DNA from: Rhodocollybia butyracea
Lineage: Eukaryota > Basidiomycota > Agaricomycetes > Agaricales > Omphalotaceae
DNA length: 64,000 bases
NCBI GenBank assembly: GCA_015501585.1
Contig: JADNRY010000261.1
Coordinates: forward strand, 23,262 to 87,261
Reading direction: 5' to 3'
The notes beneath the pieces were generated by a model, which saw only the letters and a list, made by a program, of their open reading frames with translations, did not search any database and was not told the origin of the DNA. Below, piece after piece: positions 10,547 to 22,000 of this stretch. Made by a program: the position numbers and the translations under genes. Positions within the stretch are counted from its first letter, which is position 1. Each line of letters begins with the position of its first letter.

Positions 10547-13198
10547 ATGTCTGACGTTACTAGTGCCTGGCTTCCACGCAACGTCGTCGAGACGTTTACA
10601 ACCTTCCTAACCAACAACGAATCGTCTGATTTCGGAAAACTCAAAAATGAAATTCTCTTGGATTTCCAGAAAAATGAGCTATGGACTAAGCACGTGGCTT
10701 CAGAGCAAATCCAGGGCTTTACATCCGACGTCTGGCTCAAAATAACGTCTCGATTGTTTGGTGCTCATCTGATAGCAGCAGCTACAAAAGATCGTATTGA
10801 TTGCCAACTCGAGGTTCTTCCGCCAGAGACAGCCCTAGGGCAACAGGTAGAACGTCAGGTGCGTAATCACTTGGGTTTTGTTTATGTCTACTGAATTAAA
10901 CTGGTTAGTACGGATATCTCGTGGACCCCCAGCATGGGTGCAAACGATATTTTGAGCGACAAAAGCAAAAGTTGGACAGCTCCCGAGCGCGACTCAAAAA
11001 GCCCAAACCTTTGGACCAAAAGGACCATTCGCCATTATTGTGTCTCGTTTTGAACCTCCGAGAAACGGTCGGGCTCTCGGGACTCGTGAACTTGCGTTCT
11101 AATCTGCTGATCGCAGCGTTTCATATTAAGATGTACAAAAAGGTATGTTAGGTTTTCTATTCAAATCAAGGTTCATTGACGAAAATTCCATCAAAGGGTA
11201 TTATGCAACTACCTAAAAAACAAGGAGATGTTCCCGCTTGGTCGGTTTTGATAGAGGAGCTGTCGAATAAAGGGTATGTGGTCCACAGCTCGCAATTGAC
11301 CTTAATTAAATTCCGAGTTAGTTCTACAGAGCTAAACGCTCTCCGAAATGACCCGGACTTGATCAGTCATTACGATCCGGCTGATTGGCAAATTATGCTA
11401 CACTGTGCTCTTGCGGTTACGCCCATGGTCTTGTTAAACGACACTATACCGAGAAAGATCAGCAGGGGGGTGTTGTGGCAGTACGCGATGAGTTTGGCAG
11501 GCAAAACGAAGCCAAAGACCGTCCAGGATATAGAGTCTTGCATTTGGGACAATATGTTCCAGCTCATGAATGGCTCTGTCTTAGTCGATGATGCAATCGA
11601 TGCGATATATGCGTGTGCAACGTATCTTTCGCAAAATATGTCTAAAGAAGACTCTCTCTTTTTTTGCCTCGGTGAGTTGATTAGATTGAATGTTTTTTTT
11701 TTTTTTTTTTTTTTTTTTGGTGGTGAAACTGAATGGTGTTTGGAGGGTCGACTGTACCACCTATTCCGGAAGACGAGCCCGGAGATTCCACTGCGGCCCC
11801 CATTCTGCAAGACGAGCCCGGAGATTCCACTGCGGCCCCCATTCTGCAAGACGTGCCGGGAGATTCCACTGCGGCCCCCATTCTGCAAGACGTGCCGGGA
11901 GATTCCACTGTCGCCCCTGTTCCAGGTGACAACACCGTACTTCACGGAGATTCTGCCATACCTCATATTCCGGATGATGGCCCTCCTCCTGCATATAGTC
12001 CACCCCGGTCCAAGCAAGTTGTTGCGCACGAGAGGCGCAGAAGAGTAGATCGAGGAATCGTCATCAATAACCACATAACCATTCAAGCGGATAATTTGAT
12101 ATTCGGTGATGGTTCAGGATATTCCTCGGGAGCAGAGAGATCGTCGCCGGCTGCGGGGACATCGTCGTCGGTTGCCAAGTCTACAGCTGATCAAGACGAA
12201 ACGGAATACTGGACCAAGGAACAAGGGTTCTGGGTCCTGCTCGAGAACGACCCAGAGTTGGTTAACAGAACTTCCTCGGCCTTGTTCGAGCAAGTTTGTG
12301 ATCCTGCTTCTCTCCTGGTCCTATTGACTCACCCAAGTTTTTAGGTTGAAGCAGTGGAGTGGGGTCCAAACCAAAAGTCATTCCTGAATCCCAAATCGCT
12401 GCTGAAGCTGAAACGCGGTGAATGGATCAATGACGAACTGATCGCTCATTTCGGAACCACTTGGGCTCGACAAGGACAACGGCACCACGTACTCTTCCTT
12501 GACTCATATTTCCCATCGATCTTCATGTACAGTGACAAGGCATGTACAGCAGGTTCCCCCCAATTGGACCGTCAGGAGGAACTCAACCTCAACCTCGACC
12601 GAAGATTGCAGGTATGTATTTCGCGTTCACTTGTTCGCACCTGCTGATATAACCCCTAGAGTTTGGAGATGGCAATCAATGAAATTGATTTTTGTTTCAT
12701 TGCAATCAACGAAAGGAACACTCATTGGTTCTCGGCAGTCATTGACTTTCGGGGGAAAGAAATGTACATGTGTGATAGCATGCCAGAGAAATTCCGAGAT
12801 GTTCGAATCATCGCCGTAATACTTGTATCTGATGTTGTGAGGCGTTGGTTGCTAATTTTAATTTATTCTTAGAGTCTTGCGTGGGTCTGTCGCACCATCC
12901 TTTGGCTGCAAGGAAAATACATGGTCGAGGAGGAATGGAAGTGGGTTTTGAAAGATGTGAGTAGATGGATTTATGGGTGTCACAGCTGAACTCTAAATTG
13001 TTCTCAAAGGTCCCGAAACAAACCGACACATCATCTTGCGGGTTAAACGTATTATGGTATCTCCGACAGCTCCTGTACACAGGAAGAATCAGCGCAGTGG
13101 AGACCTATCCGGGGTTTAGCTTGAAGGAGAGTATGGAGTGCAAAAGGGTCCACTTGTTAGTGGAATACCTTGAACATTGTGATATTACCTTTTCGTAG
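10547..13198 (+). CDS. Ulp1-type (peptidase C48) protease, intact copy 3
   Basis: Eight exons, join(10547-10858, 10909-11142, 11197-11671, 11746-12293, 12345-12611, 12660-12815, 12873-12956, 13010-13198), 2265 nt, closing exactly at 754 residues. Residues 1-340 have no known domain. A segment of four 13-residue repeats follows (11772-11927), then a Pro-rich linker. The C-terminal 220 residues are a C48 cysteine protease: RGEWINDELIAHF, catalytic His in NTHWF, Asp in VIDF, Gln and Cys in KQTDTSSCG. The family removes SUMO-like modifiers. C48 modules also occur in several DNA transposon families, and the degenerate relatives at 1-2050 and 6890-8626 suggest this is part of a duplicating unit. 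The intron at 11672-11745 holds a run of 28 T. Confidence 0.85.
11772..11927 (+). repeat. In-frame 39-bp minisatellite (4 units)
   Basis: Four tandem 39-bp units inside exon 4 of the Ulp1-type gene encode DEPGDSTAAPILQ with E/V variation in position 2; the last unit is diverged. The length is a multiple of three, so unit number can vary without breaking the frame. Copy 1 lacks this array. Confidence 0.9.
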
Positions 13199-13419
13199 GT
13201 GTAGTTGTACCATAATGATGTCATTGCTATCCGAGCTGAAACTCGATTCGAATAAGTGTTATACTTCTTGAGGTGGTACGTTGACAATGGGCCACTAGAC
13301 CAGTCCATCAAAGCTACTTGAGGGTTCAGAGGCTATAGAGGTTATCCGCTCACTACACAGCATATTCCCAAATATGGTAATGCGACCCATACATATAAGG
13401 AAACTGGGAACAAGGGCAG

Positions 13420-13485
13420 TCACTGATGGTGTAATGGTAGAACATGTCAAGCCAAGTTGGCCTAGGTCCAAATCCTGCTCAGGGC
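13420..13485 (+). tRNA. tRNA-like sequence, degenerate
   Basis: A-box-like TGGTGTAATGG and B-box-like GGTCCAAATCC at tRNA spacing, followed by a T run about 15 nt downstream (13501-13506). The acceptor stem pairs only partly. Isotype not assigned; probably a pseudo-tRNA. Confidence 0.35.
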
Positions 13486-13580
13486 AGGTAGGTGAGTTTG
13501 TTTTTTACTACTACTTAGAGGTAACACATTCCTAAACTGACAAAAAGGAAAATACACAACAAGGCATACAAAGTGCTCAG

Positions 13581-13658
13581 TGCCTGAGAGGGAGTCGAAC
13601 CCTGGTAAACTATCATGCATGCTTCAATCAACCGACTATACCGTTAGACTACCAGGCG
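13581..13658 (-). tRNA. tRNA-like sequence, minus strand
   Basis: On the minus strand: acceptor GCCTGG paired with TCAGGC, A-box TAGTCTAACGG, B-box GGTTCGACTCC, T stem four of five paired. The anticodon arm has an insert and the isotype is not clear. One of many tRNA-like units in the window. Confidence 0.45.
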
Positions 13659-13759
13659 GTATAGGTTTGCCTTGGTTGCCTCAATTTGTACGCATACAGA
13701 AAAGACGCAAGTCAAGTGAACTTGGTAAAAAACGCGTTTTCAGGCGCCACTAAATACAT

Positions 13760-14131
13760 AGACATGCCACTCGCGTTCTACTCTACGTGTTTTAACTCGT
13801 GGTTTTCCTCGGCCATCCGAACCTTGATTTCCGGTTCCATCAAGGCTTGCTGGTTGTCGAGCTTTTTTCTCAGTTCTGGGATAGTTTTCTACTCCTGCAC
13901 TCTAAGCTCCTCTCTTATTTTTAGTTCTGCCACCTTTCCTGCCAGAAGATCCAGTAAAACATCGGTTGTCGTGGCTAGAAATTGATTCTCCTCCATATCG
14001 GCATCATCGCCATCTAGTTGTGGCGTAATGTCAGACCTGGTAGATACCTCATAGAGTACTGATGCTAGCCTGTAGTATATAAGGCCAAGTAAAATATCGC
14101 TTATCCCTGCCCCACAGCTCCGAGTCCCCAA
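13760..14131 (-). pseudogene. Small coiled-coil protein, dead paralogue
   Basis: On the minus strand, ATTTDVLLDLLAGKVAELKI and the following residues match the intact gene at 14418-14762 (TTNNVLLDVLAEKVLELKL). Where the intact gene has a Lys codon (AAG) this copy has TAG (about 13889-13891). The frame then continues as coiled-coil sequence to about 13760. Confidence 0.6.
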
Positions 14132-14417
14132 TGGACCAGATACCTACGACAGGGAAAAGCTCGAGAATCCACGTAAAGTACTTGGAATACCCGAAGCAAA
14201 GTGTTCCCAAAAAAAAGATAAATCTTGATGGCGTGGTGGTAAATCCTTGGGTCCACCAAGCTAACAACAGTTCAATTCCTGGTTAGGGGATATCTACGTG
14301 TGGCGGGTGAGGACCTTCAAAACACATGAAAAGTAGCATCAGTTTGAATGTATTTTTGTATGAGATGGGAGCATCAAGCCTCAAGAGATGGGATACAACG
14401 TGCAAACTACAACACGT

Positions 14418-14762
14418 CTACTCTACGCATGGGTGTCCTTGTCCTTTTTTCAACATTTCATTCTCCTTGGTCAGCCTCTCAACCACTTCTTCAAGTCGTC
14501 CCACTTTTGTTTGTGATTCTGCCAATGCACGCTTGAGGTCAACCTCTTTTTCAAGCTCTGCAATTTTTTTATCCTTCTGGACCTGCAGCTCTTCCTGGAG
14601 TTTTAGCTCGAGCACCTTTTCCGCAAGGACATCAAGGAGGACATTGTTAGTGGTTTGGAGATGCATATGTTGGGTTGTAGTGGGTCTCTCTTCTGGATCA
14701 GAAAACTCCATCTCATCATCTTGGAGAGGTGGTCCAGTTTTTCCTCCACGAGGGAATACCAT
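14418..14762 (-). CDS. Small coiled-coil protein (unknown function)
   Basis: Single-exon frame of 114 residues starting MVFPRGGKTGPP. After a short acidic N-terminus, residues about 40-110 form an unbroken heptad-like helix rich in Glu, Lys and Leu (LELKLQEELQVQKDKKIAEL, then VGRLEEVVERLTKENEML). Such proteins usually oligomerise; nothing shows more. A dead paralogue lies just downstream at 13760-14131. A different coiled-coil protein of similar size is at 39107-39559. Confidence 0.55.
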   Translation of the reverse strand: MVFPRGGKTGPPLQDDEMEFSDPEERPTTTQHMHLQTTNNVLLDVLAEKVLELKLQEELQVQKDKKIAELEKEVDLKRALAESQTKVGRLEEVVERLTKENEMLKKGQGHPCVE

Positions 14763-14837
14763 TTTACTACATAGGAAAAGTTTAATCGTTGAATACCAAT
14801 CAGCTTTTGACGACATACCTTTTTCCAGCACAAACAA

Positions 14838-15224
14838 ACTACAATTTGATCAAAGTGGGTAACTTGTCGATTTACGACTGCACGAAATACAGATGAGCTG
14901 ATGCAAAGATTGTGCGTGGATAACTTACGTTGACAATGGTGGTAAGTTGAAGTCCAGCGTGGGAGTCAACAATTGTCAGTGACCGTGGGAGTACTAAATG
15001 ACTCAACGTCACCTGTTTGGACGCTGGTGCCATTGCAGGTAGTCCTGGTGCTATGCACCATCCTGTGGTCACAACCCGAGGGTTTGAACTGGCCAGGATG
15101 AAAACTCAACTAATACCCTTCATTCTGACTTCAGAATGCCTTGGAGGTGCATATCACATTACATTATGTAAAAGGCAAAGCGTCAGAAAGCGAGGCTGCT
15201 CTTTCAGCTTTGTTTTCTCTCACC
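14838..15224. other. Intergenic stretch, no gene recognised
   Basis: Upstream flank of the R2-like gene. I see no repeat or RNA gene here. Confidence 0.4.
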
Positions 15225-16340
15225 ATGTCCGACGCAAAAGTACTTTTGGTTGGGGATCTTGAGTTGTCAGAAGGTGAGATCATATCCATGCACAATTCTC
15301 CAGTCGATTTGACTATAATTTCAGCAGAGGAGCCTTTGATTGGACGCGCAAAAAAGAGATTTGTGTTGTTTCCAATTGCGTACCCAGAAGTGAGTGCTTT
15401 GGTGATGATGTTATTGTGCCTAACCCACCCAGATTTGGGCCTTGTATAAGAAAGCCCAGCATTCGTTTTGGACATCAGAAAGTTTCCACCTAAAGGAAAG
15501 CACGACAGACTCTCAACTACAAAGATTGGTATCTTTCATGGCATCAACTTTTGACTCTCCGACTATCCGTGATCTTAGTGGTCGAGTATCCAGAACCATA
15601 CAGATCCAAGAGGCACGGTCTTATTATGGTTTTCAGAGTATGCGCACGAGCATACAGCTCGAGGCTTACGCTGATATTCTAAAACCTCATTTTATCGACT
15701 GTTCGCCCAGTCTTCAGACCAAGATGAGTTGGATCGAACGTCAGATCGCCGATCCAGGATGCGAATTCAGCAAGCTGGTGCTAGTTGACGCGCTTGTTAG
15801 AGGTTTATTCTGTTCTGGCACGCTTACTGTGCTGGAATGGTTGGTTAGGGACAATCCATCTTCCAACACCTCTTCTGCCATTCACCAAATTATTCGAGAC
15901 CTTCATCAGGACGTCCAGTTCTGCTATGTGGTGTTCAAGAGCCTTTGCAAGCGCACACACCCTCAGAGTCTGGCCAAAGTCATCAAAGAGGCGGTTGGCA
16001 TCGAGCAAGATTTTGTGAAGGGTACTTTATATATGCTCCTAGCTTGTGGGAATCTTACTGGTTTAATAGACAACATCAGAACTGGATTGGATGTTACGCT
16101 GGTCAACAAGCATATTGAATGCATGGCTGATAAATTGGCTATCGGGTTTGGGGGTTCACCTATATACCACTCCCAGACCGTGTTCTCATCGGAACCGTTG
16201 AACGAGATAGAGACCCACGTTGGTGTCAAAAAACAGATCAGTTCTCTTTCAACGGCAGCACCCTTGTAAGTGCCACTGTCTGCTTTTCGGTTTTCAAGCA
16301 CTTGACGTGTGATGTTAGGGTCTTGGATGAAGATTTTTAG
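15225..16340 (+). CDS. Ribonucleotide reductase small subunit (R2)-like protein lacking metal ligands
   Basis: Four exons, join(15225-15273, 15325-15389, 15433-16265, 16319-16340), 969 nt, 322 residues. R2 identity rests on RFVLFPIAYPEIWALYKKAQ, SFWTSE, EARSYYGFQ and the C-terminal LDEDF, the tail by which R2 binds the large subunit. The metal ligands of normal R2 do not appear conserved. The Asp after WT-x-E-x2 is His here. The E-x-x-H after YGFQ reads as T-S-I-Q. The Glu of VEGIFFSG is Arg (VRGLFCSG). The E-x-x-H after SRD is replaced in IIRDLHQDVQF. Normal eukaryotic R2 is about 390-400 residues; this lacks the N-terminal extension. It may be a non-catalytic partner, as yeast Rnr4 is to Rnr2, or a regulator. 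The 51-nt intron 15274-15324 is in frame, so its retention would add 17 residues. Confidence 0.75.
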
Positions 16341-16915
16341 TAGAAGAAGTGTAATTACATGTCCTTGTATACTCGTGATTTTGGAAAAATAATTCCAACA
16401 GACTTTGTGCTGACAGTGCCCAAGTGGAATCGAACCTCTGTCTACTTGATATCACTCGTGGAAGATCTGGGGTCTAATATGCACTGCAAGGCCCCGTACA
16501 TGTAATATGAAGTCCACTTTCAGGAGCCTCATGTCATCGACAACAACCAATTGAAATGGGAGACTGTGGTAAAGGCAAAGAAGATAAAGGGTGAGGAACA
16601 GGGTTCAAGCAGCGTGTATGTGGTAGTCAGTATTCTGTGTTGTCAGGGAACACGACGATCAAGTTTAGTAGTTGTGGGCACACGTGTTGTATTGGTGAGA
16701 GGCCTCGCCATACTTTTGTTGCTCATCTGTCAGGTGATAAACATGACCTTTGATGTCATTACTACTGGAACCAAGTTGTAGAATGGATTATTTAATACAT
16801 GCATTTGTTTATTCGTTTAACATTACAGGGACGTTACAGAAAGTCGAGACGAGGAGCGTGAAATCATAACAAAGAAACTTGCAATCATAAGCGAGGGAAC
16901 GTGCAAGGCAAAGAC
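16341..16915. other. Intergenic, with a degenerate tRNA-like element (minus strand, about 16413-16493)
   Basis: A B-box (GGTTCGATTCC) near 16432 on the minus strand, with a complementary-looking acceptor segment TTGGGCAC, suggests a decayed tRNA-like unit. Nothing else is recognisable before the stop codon of the next gene. Confidence 0.35.
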
Positions 16916-18788
16916 TTAGCGGGCCTTCTTGGCGTACTGAATAACGCTAAAGAGTGCAGGGTCGTTTTCAACGTCTGTAATGGCAAGTTGGTAAAGCAAT
17001 AAGAGTAAGATCAAAATCACTTACCGTCAAACTCCATTTTGTGTTTTGGAAGCCCCTTGGCTTCCCACAACTCGAGTAAAGCCCAGACCACCACATAAAA
17101 GTTTACAAGACGTGAGAACGTTGTCGACGCAGGCATTACCAGCCAGCGGGCCCAGTCCGTGGTTGAGACAAACTGGTCAGCGAGTGTGGCATCTCCAAGC
17201 CACTCAAAGACGGCTTTACGTAGCGGAGAGCAGCGAAAGATAATATACACCAGACCCCGATAAAGATCCTGGAAGCGCTCTCGGCCTTGACAGCGGAAGC
17301 CCGGTGCGGCAATGGGATGTTTGAAGGTGGGTCCCCAATCCTTATCAAAAGGGCAGTAGCAGATTGCGCAGGTGTTACCGGGCAACTTCATCACCTGCTT
17401 AAAATGGAGGTAGTAATCACAATACTGGCCAGACATCGGGCCTGAGCAGTGGAATGTGTCTCGGAGACAGGAGGACCCCTGGTTGAGGACAGTATGATAA
17501 ACACAAACGCCTGCGAAATCGTTCTGCAGAAACGCAACCCGCTTGAACACTGCCTTGGGACCCTTGTCGTTGCTGAACTGGAACCCAGCTATTCGGCCAA
17601 GAGGGATCCTGACGAAAAAGACCCAGGGAGCTTCCTGAAGCTCCCGATATGGGACTGTCTCTCCGCTCGGCAGCACGTATAGCTGGCGATGGTTGTCAGC
17701 ACAGGTAGGATCAAAGATTTCACGTGAAATCGGCGCGCGCGGAGGTGGGATGACTTTGGGAGAAGATGATTGACTTGAGACCTTTGACCTGCGTGGAGAG
17801 AGCCTGGGCGAACCCGAAAAGGTAGCATTGTCAAGAGGAGCCTGGAGACCAAGACCCTTGGGCGAAAGCGGAGTTACGACGCGATGAACAGGAGAACGAG
17901 TCGGGGAAGCAGTGGGAGGACCGTCAGTGCGGGTCGAAGTGGCGTACTCTTGGATCAATCCTGGAACTTTCATGAAAAAGTCAAGAACTTCAGATGTGGT
18001 GACGCTCGTTCCCGGCTCCTGGCTCCTGGCGTAGGTTTCGAACGCGATCGGCAATGAATCCAGGTCGATGACAACAAGGCTGGTCGGCCTTGGATGACTC
18101 TAAAGACAGTTGTCAGTGAATAACAAGCAAAGAAATGAGCACTTACTACGGTCCCATTTTCGACGGGTTTCTACATGGACATGGTTATATGCGCCAAGTT
18201 TGAAGAGAAAACAGCTTACCAGAGCGGGAGCAGGAAGGCGCAGCTACATACGCATATATCAGCAACGTAAACCAATAAACAATTGAAAGGCCTACTGGTT
18301 CGCGATTCTTTTCTCTTGGTGGTCGATCGAGAAAGTCTAGGGGATACTTTTTGTACCCAGCAACGTCCCGATACCACTACAAAAAAAAAATCAATTACCG
18401 AAAAGACAAGTATTTGAGACGCTCTACCATGGGCAGTGCCTTGTGAGCTGTCTGAATATGTTTAAATAATTCCAAAGGCTCAGCGGAAAAAGTGCATTGG
18501 TCTATGCGTCTAACAGGACATCCAAAAGCCTTTTGGTTATCTGCTGAGGGACAATCCATCGTTTGGCCTATAAGATTGGTTAAGAATAATTTCAAGAGAA
18601 AGACCAGAAAAAGGCTCACCAACGGAGTCTACATAAAAATACAATGAGGTCGCAGTCTTGTGACCAAGCTTTATATGTTTGTGTAATTGACTTTCATTGA
18701 GCTGCTCTCTACAGAAGGGACACCTGGCAAGAGTTGGAAAAGGAAGAGAAAAGAAAAGAAGAGCTTACTTTACAGTGTCATCAGCCAT
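16916..18788 (-). CDS. Zinc-finger protein, diverged paralogue of the 2.3/8.9 kb genes
   Basis: Eight exons, complement(16916-16974, 17025-18099, 18147-18170, 18220-18243, 18296-18376, 18428-18567, 18620-18723, 18769-18788), closing at 508 residues. The N-terminus begins MADDTVKCPFC and forms a C2H2-like finger ending HKHIKLGHK. A second finger has GCPV, QCTF and HIQTAH. A Ser/Pro-rich linker follows (SPTRSP-type motifs), then a C-terminal domain NTCAICYCPFD, FKHP, LVYIIFRCSPLRKAVFEWLG. This matches, position by position, the VCYVCFCPQ, HP, LGYLVFRVPLLREQVFQELG block of the genes at 2286 and 8851. It is divergent from the OrsD/RecQ gene, with starts probably only 200-300 bp apart, so they may be co-regulated. 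Function unknown. Confidence 0.8.
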
Positions 18789-19088
18789 AACGGAAATAGA
18801 GACAAGGCAAATTAGCGCGCGCAAATAGATCTGTTATCACGTCGTGTTTAGGGCAGGTCTGTTGGTGCTTGACTGATGCCATTGTAAGTTTTTTTCATTG
18901 GACTCGTATCTTGATAGTACTTACGCTTTTGATTAAAAGATTCAAATGCAATAGAGCAGAATGCGCTTATCCGGCAGCATCCACAGCAAAAACTCATCCA
19001 AAAGCCTACCATTTTGGCACCAGTGTGAGTTTTCAAGGCAAGTAAATCTTCATCAGTTATATGCACATGGTTTTATGAAAATGGCCAG
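18789..19088. promoter_or_regulatory. Divergent promoter region and unresolved 5' exon(s) of the helicase gene
   Basis: Lies between the start of the zinc-finger gene (minus) and the first solid exon of the helicase gene (plus). The helicase frame is closed upstream of 19079, so at least one 5' exon must be in here. An ATG at 18961 with a donor at 19025 is possible, but the simple splice gives a stop at the junction. I could not settle the start. Confidence 0.45.
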
Positions 19089-22000
19089 GAAAAACACACA
19101 ACGTCGAGCGAATATCCGGAATTCTGCACTGTCCCTGTGGTAATCCGGCACATAACAGATACCATGTGGAACGGTTCAAAAAAATCTTTACCGACTTTTC
19201 CGTCCATCCTACCATCAATGATTTAGGTGAAAAGTATGCGGATCCATCGCCTCATCTCTACGTTAGCCCCTGTAGCGGCGTACCTTCTGCGCCTCCGACC
19301 CCGGATGAGATGATATCTCAGTTTTCATCTCTGCAGGTGGCCGGTCCTTCCACCACGGCAGAGCCTCTTGACGCCAGTCACCAAACAGAAGATGAAGACA
19401 TTGAGATGGAGGGAACCGTCGATGACTTTGGTGATAACGTGGACGAAGGAGAGGGGCAGGAATGGGAGGACGAACCAGCAGTTGGGCTAGATTCGGATAT
19501 GGAAATCTTGGCATCTGCAGATCATGACGAAGAAAAGGAACACGATGATCCAATGGATGGTATTCAGGTTCCAGAAGAAAGCTCAGAGGAAGACTCGGAC
19601 TCGGACACAGAGTGTCATGACGATTTTGATGAAAATCCTGCATCCCCTCCACCTCCTCCTTCTGATGAGCTTGTACAGGATCTAATATCCCGGTACGCTC
19701 CAGACCCTGACGATATCAACGAGAATGCTGCACGAAAGTTCCTCCAAGAGAACCAGATTGTTGTGGATCCAATCCAGCGCTGGACAGTCTGCCTCCAATG
19801 CCGTCTGCCTATTCGTTGGACAACTATTCACAAGCACCGACGCTGTGAACACCATTCTCGTTTCTCTCGACTTTCCCGTACCGCTGGCGCTTTTGTGGAA
19901 TTTCCGTCGGAAGAGGAGATCATACGAAACCTCCTTATTCTCAAAGCAGATCAAGCTACAGAATACAGTCTGCGGATGATTCCTCCTGTGGAGGGTCTCG
20001 AGGTGAAGACCTGTGTCAAATGCTTGTTTCCTGGTTGCGGAAAAATCTACAGCTCAAAAGGCTCCTTCGATTATCACTGGAGAACATCGCAGAGCCATAC
20101 TGGTAAAAGATCTAGCAGCAAAGTCAACGTCCACCCACTCGGGGGCATGATGTTTTCGCAGCAATACATCGAAATCACCGGCTCTCTGAACCATTTAGAC
20201 TCTGACAAAGTCCTCCAGAAAGTTTTGGCTCTTGCAAAGGAACGCGGGGTTCTCGATCCTCCAACTATAGCAGGCCCTCCTGGTACCGCGTCTGCAATGA
20301 ACCAGGTCTACAACGAGTTTCGCTGGAACGAAATTATTGAAGGCGCTGTTTTTGAAGACGTTCGAGTTTCTGCTCTCATCCCTGTTGCTTCTGAAGAGCC
20401 CGACTATTTTCGAATTGTCCAAGGCGCTCATTTCTACTACTGGTCCATCGTCCCGAAACTTGAGAGCTTGGGCACTACCGTCCGGCGTTGGATTCGATCT
20501 CTGCGGCCTAGGTAAGGTTTTGTTCTTTTCAAGTATTTAATTACTCAGATTTGTGCCAGTGAGATTCGCAACATACCTTTTCGTAGATTACAGGAAAAGA
20601 GCAGTATGGATCAGAACGCAAATGTTCTTGCTACCTTCCTGGTTTTCCTACTACGAAACACACGAAAGCCAATCCCAAGCTTTGATATTGTCCTCCACCC
20701 AGCCGCAAAAGGTGCTCTTACGATGCTGGGAGACAAAGCCACGGAAATACCTGGGCCTGCGGCTGAAGACCAGAAGATATACAACTCAAATATCAGTAAA
20801 GCCATCCATGACGCAGTTTGGACGTTCCTATCAAACCCATCTAGTGAATTCCTAGTCAATCGTCAGCTCTGTCCTCTTCTGCGGTTTTTCGTGGCCTCCC
20901 ACATTCGTGATGCTATTGGTACTCTTGGGATGATAACACAAGTCACACCAAGAATCTCGAAAATTCAGTGGTGCTTCCGAACCACTGGATGCAATGTCAT
21001 CATACTCGGACGGGAAGAATTTGATAACGAAGAGTTTAGGTACATGACTTGTTCTTATTCCCCAACGGTTACTGACTGAATTATTAGAACGTACGAAGCC
21101 CTTGTTCAAAATTACCTTATGGACGGTTACAGTACCGCATTCACTACGATGAGAGAGACCAAAAACAGGTTTTCGAGTGTGATTGCCAGCCAGCCAACCA
21201 TTGCTCGATTCACCTGGGACGTGGACTCCAAAGTTGTCAGTATGGATGGGACTCCGATCTCCGTTCAGAAGCTTTTCGACTCTTGGCAAACGTGTCTTGC
21301 AGATCTTGAAACCGCCACACGTAAAGTTTTCCGGGGCTATGACTATACCGCGATCCTTGAGCTCATAGATTCGAAAACAATCCCTCTTCCGGAAGAGTCA
21401 TCGAATTGGTTCGTTGACTCACGAGCAGAGCTGGACTACCTCTACTCGTTTATAGAGGAGGACCGTAATCAGCTAAAGCCGTATCGAGAGGTTCTTCTTC
21501 AGCATTTACTGAAGGATAAAACCATGTTCGCTGTTGCAAATGGCGAGCTCATCCCAAACGAGAACGCGATCTGGCAATGGTTTGCCGACTTGCAGGATTC
21601 TGTTAATCTCAAGTGGTATCTAACCCATGTGTCTAGCCCTGGAACTGGTCGAGGTAGAGAGTGGGAAAATATCTATTATGCCAATCATCCTTCCCATTCT
21701 AAAAATCTTCACTGCCTTAACGGAACACCTGGCTATGAACCCTATTACGGAAAAACGCAGGCAGTGAAGGGGTATACCGAATGCATACTCCGAACACCAG
21801 CCTGGCAGGTGATGCGATACGATATTTTAATCCTTGATTGCGCCTATTTCGCCGCCTCTCATCTGGGTAACCTCATTGGGATGAAGAAGGAGTTCTGTGC
21901 TAATTATCTCTATCGATCGTTTGTGAGATACGGAAGACCCATGGAATCTGCAGATTTCTCCAAGTTCCTCCAATACATTACCCAAAAGACAATCGGCGTT

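Noticed and set aside
18377..18398. 22-nt intron in the 16916-18788 gene suggested by the nearest GT and AG
   Set aside because: Too short and breaks the frame; a 51-nt intron starting at 18427 fits size and frame.
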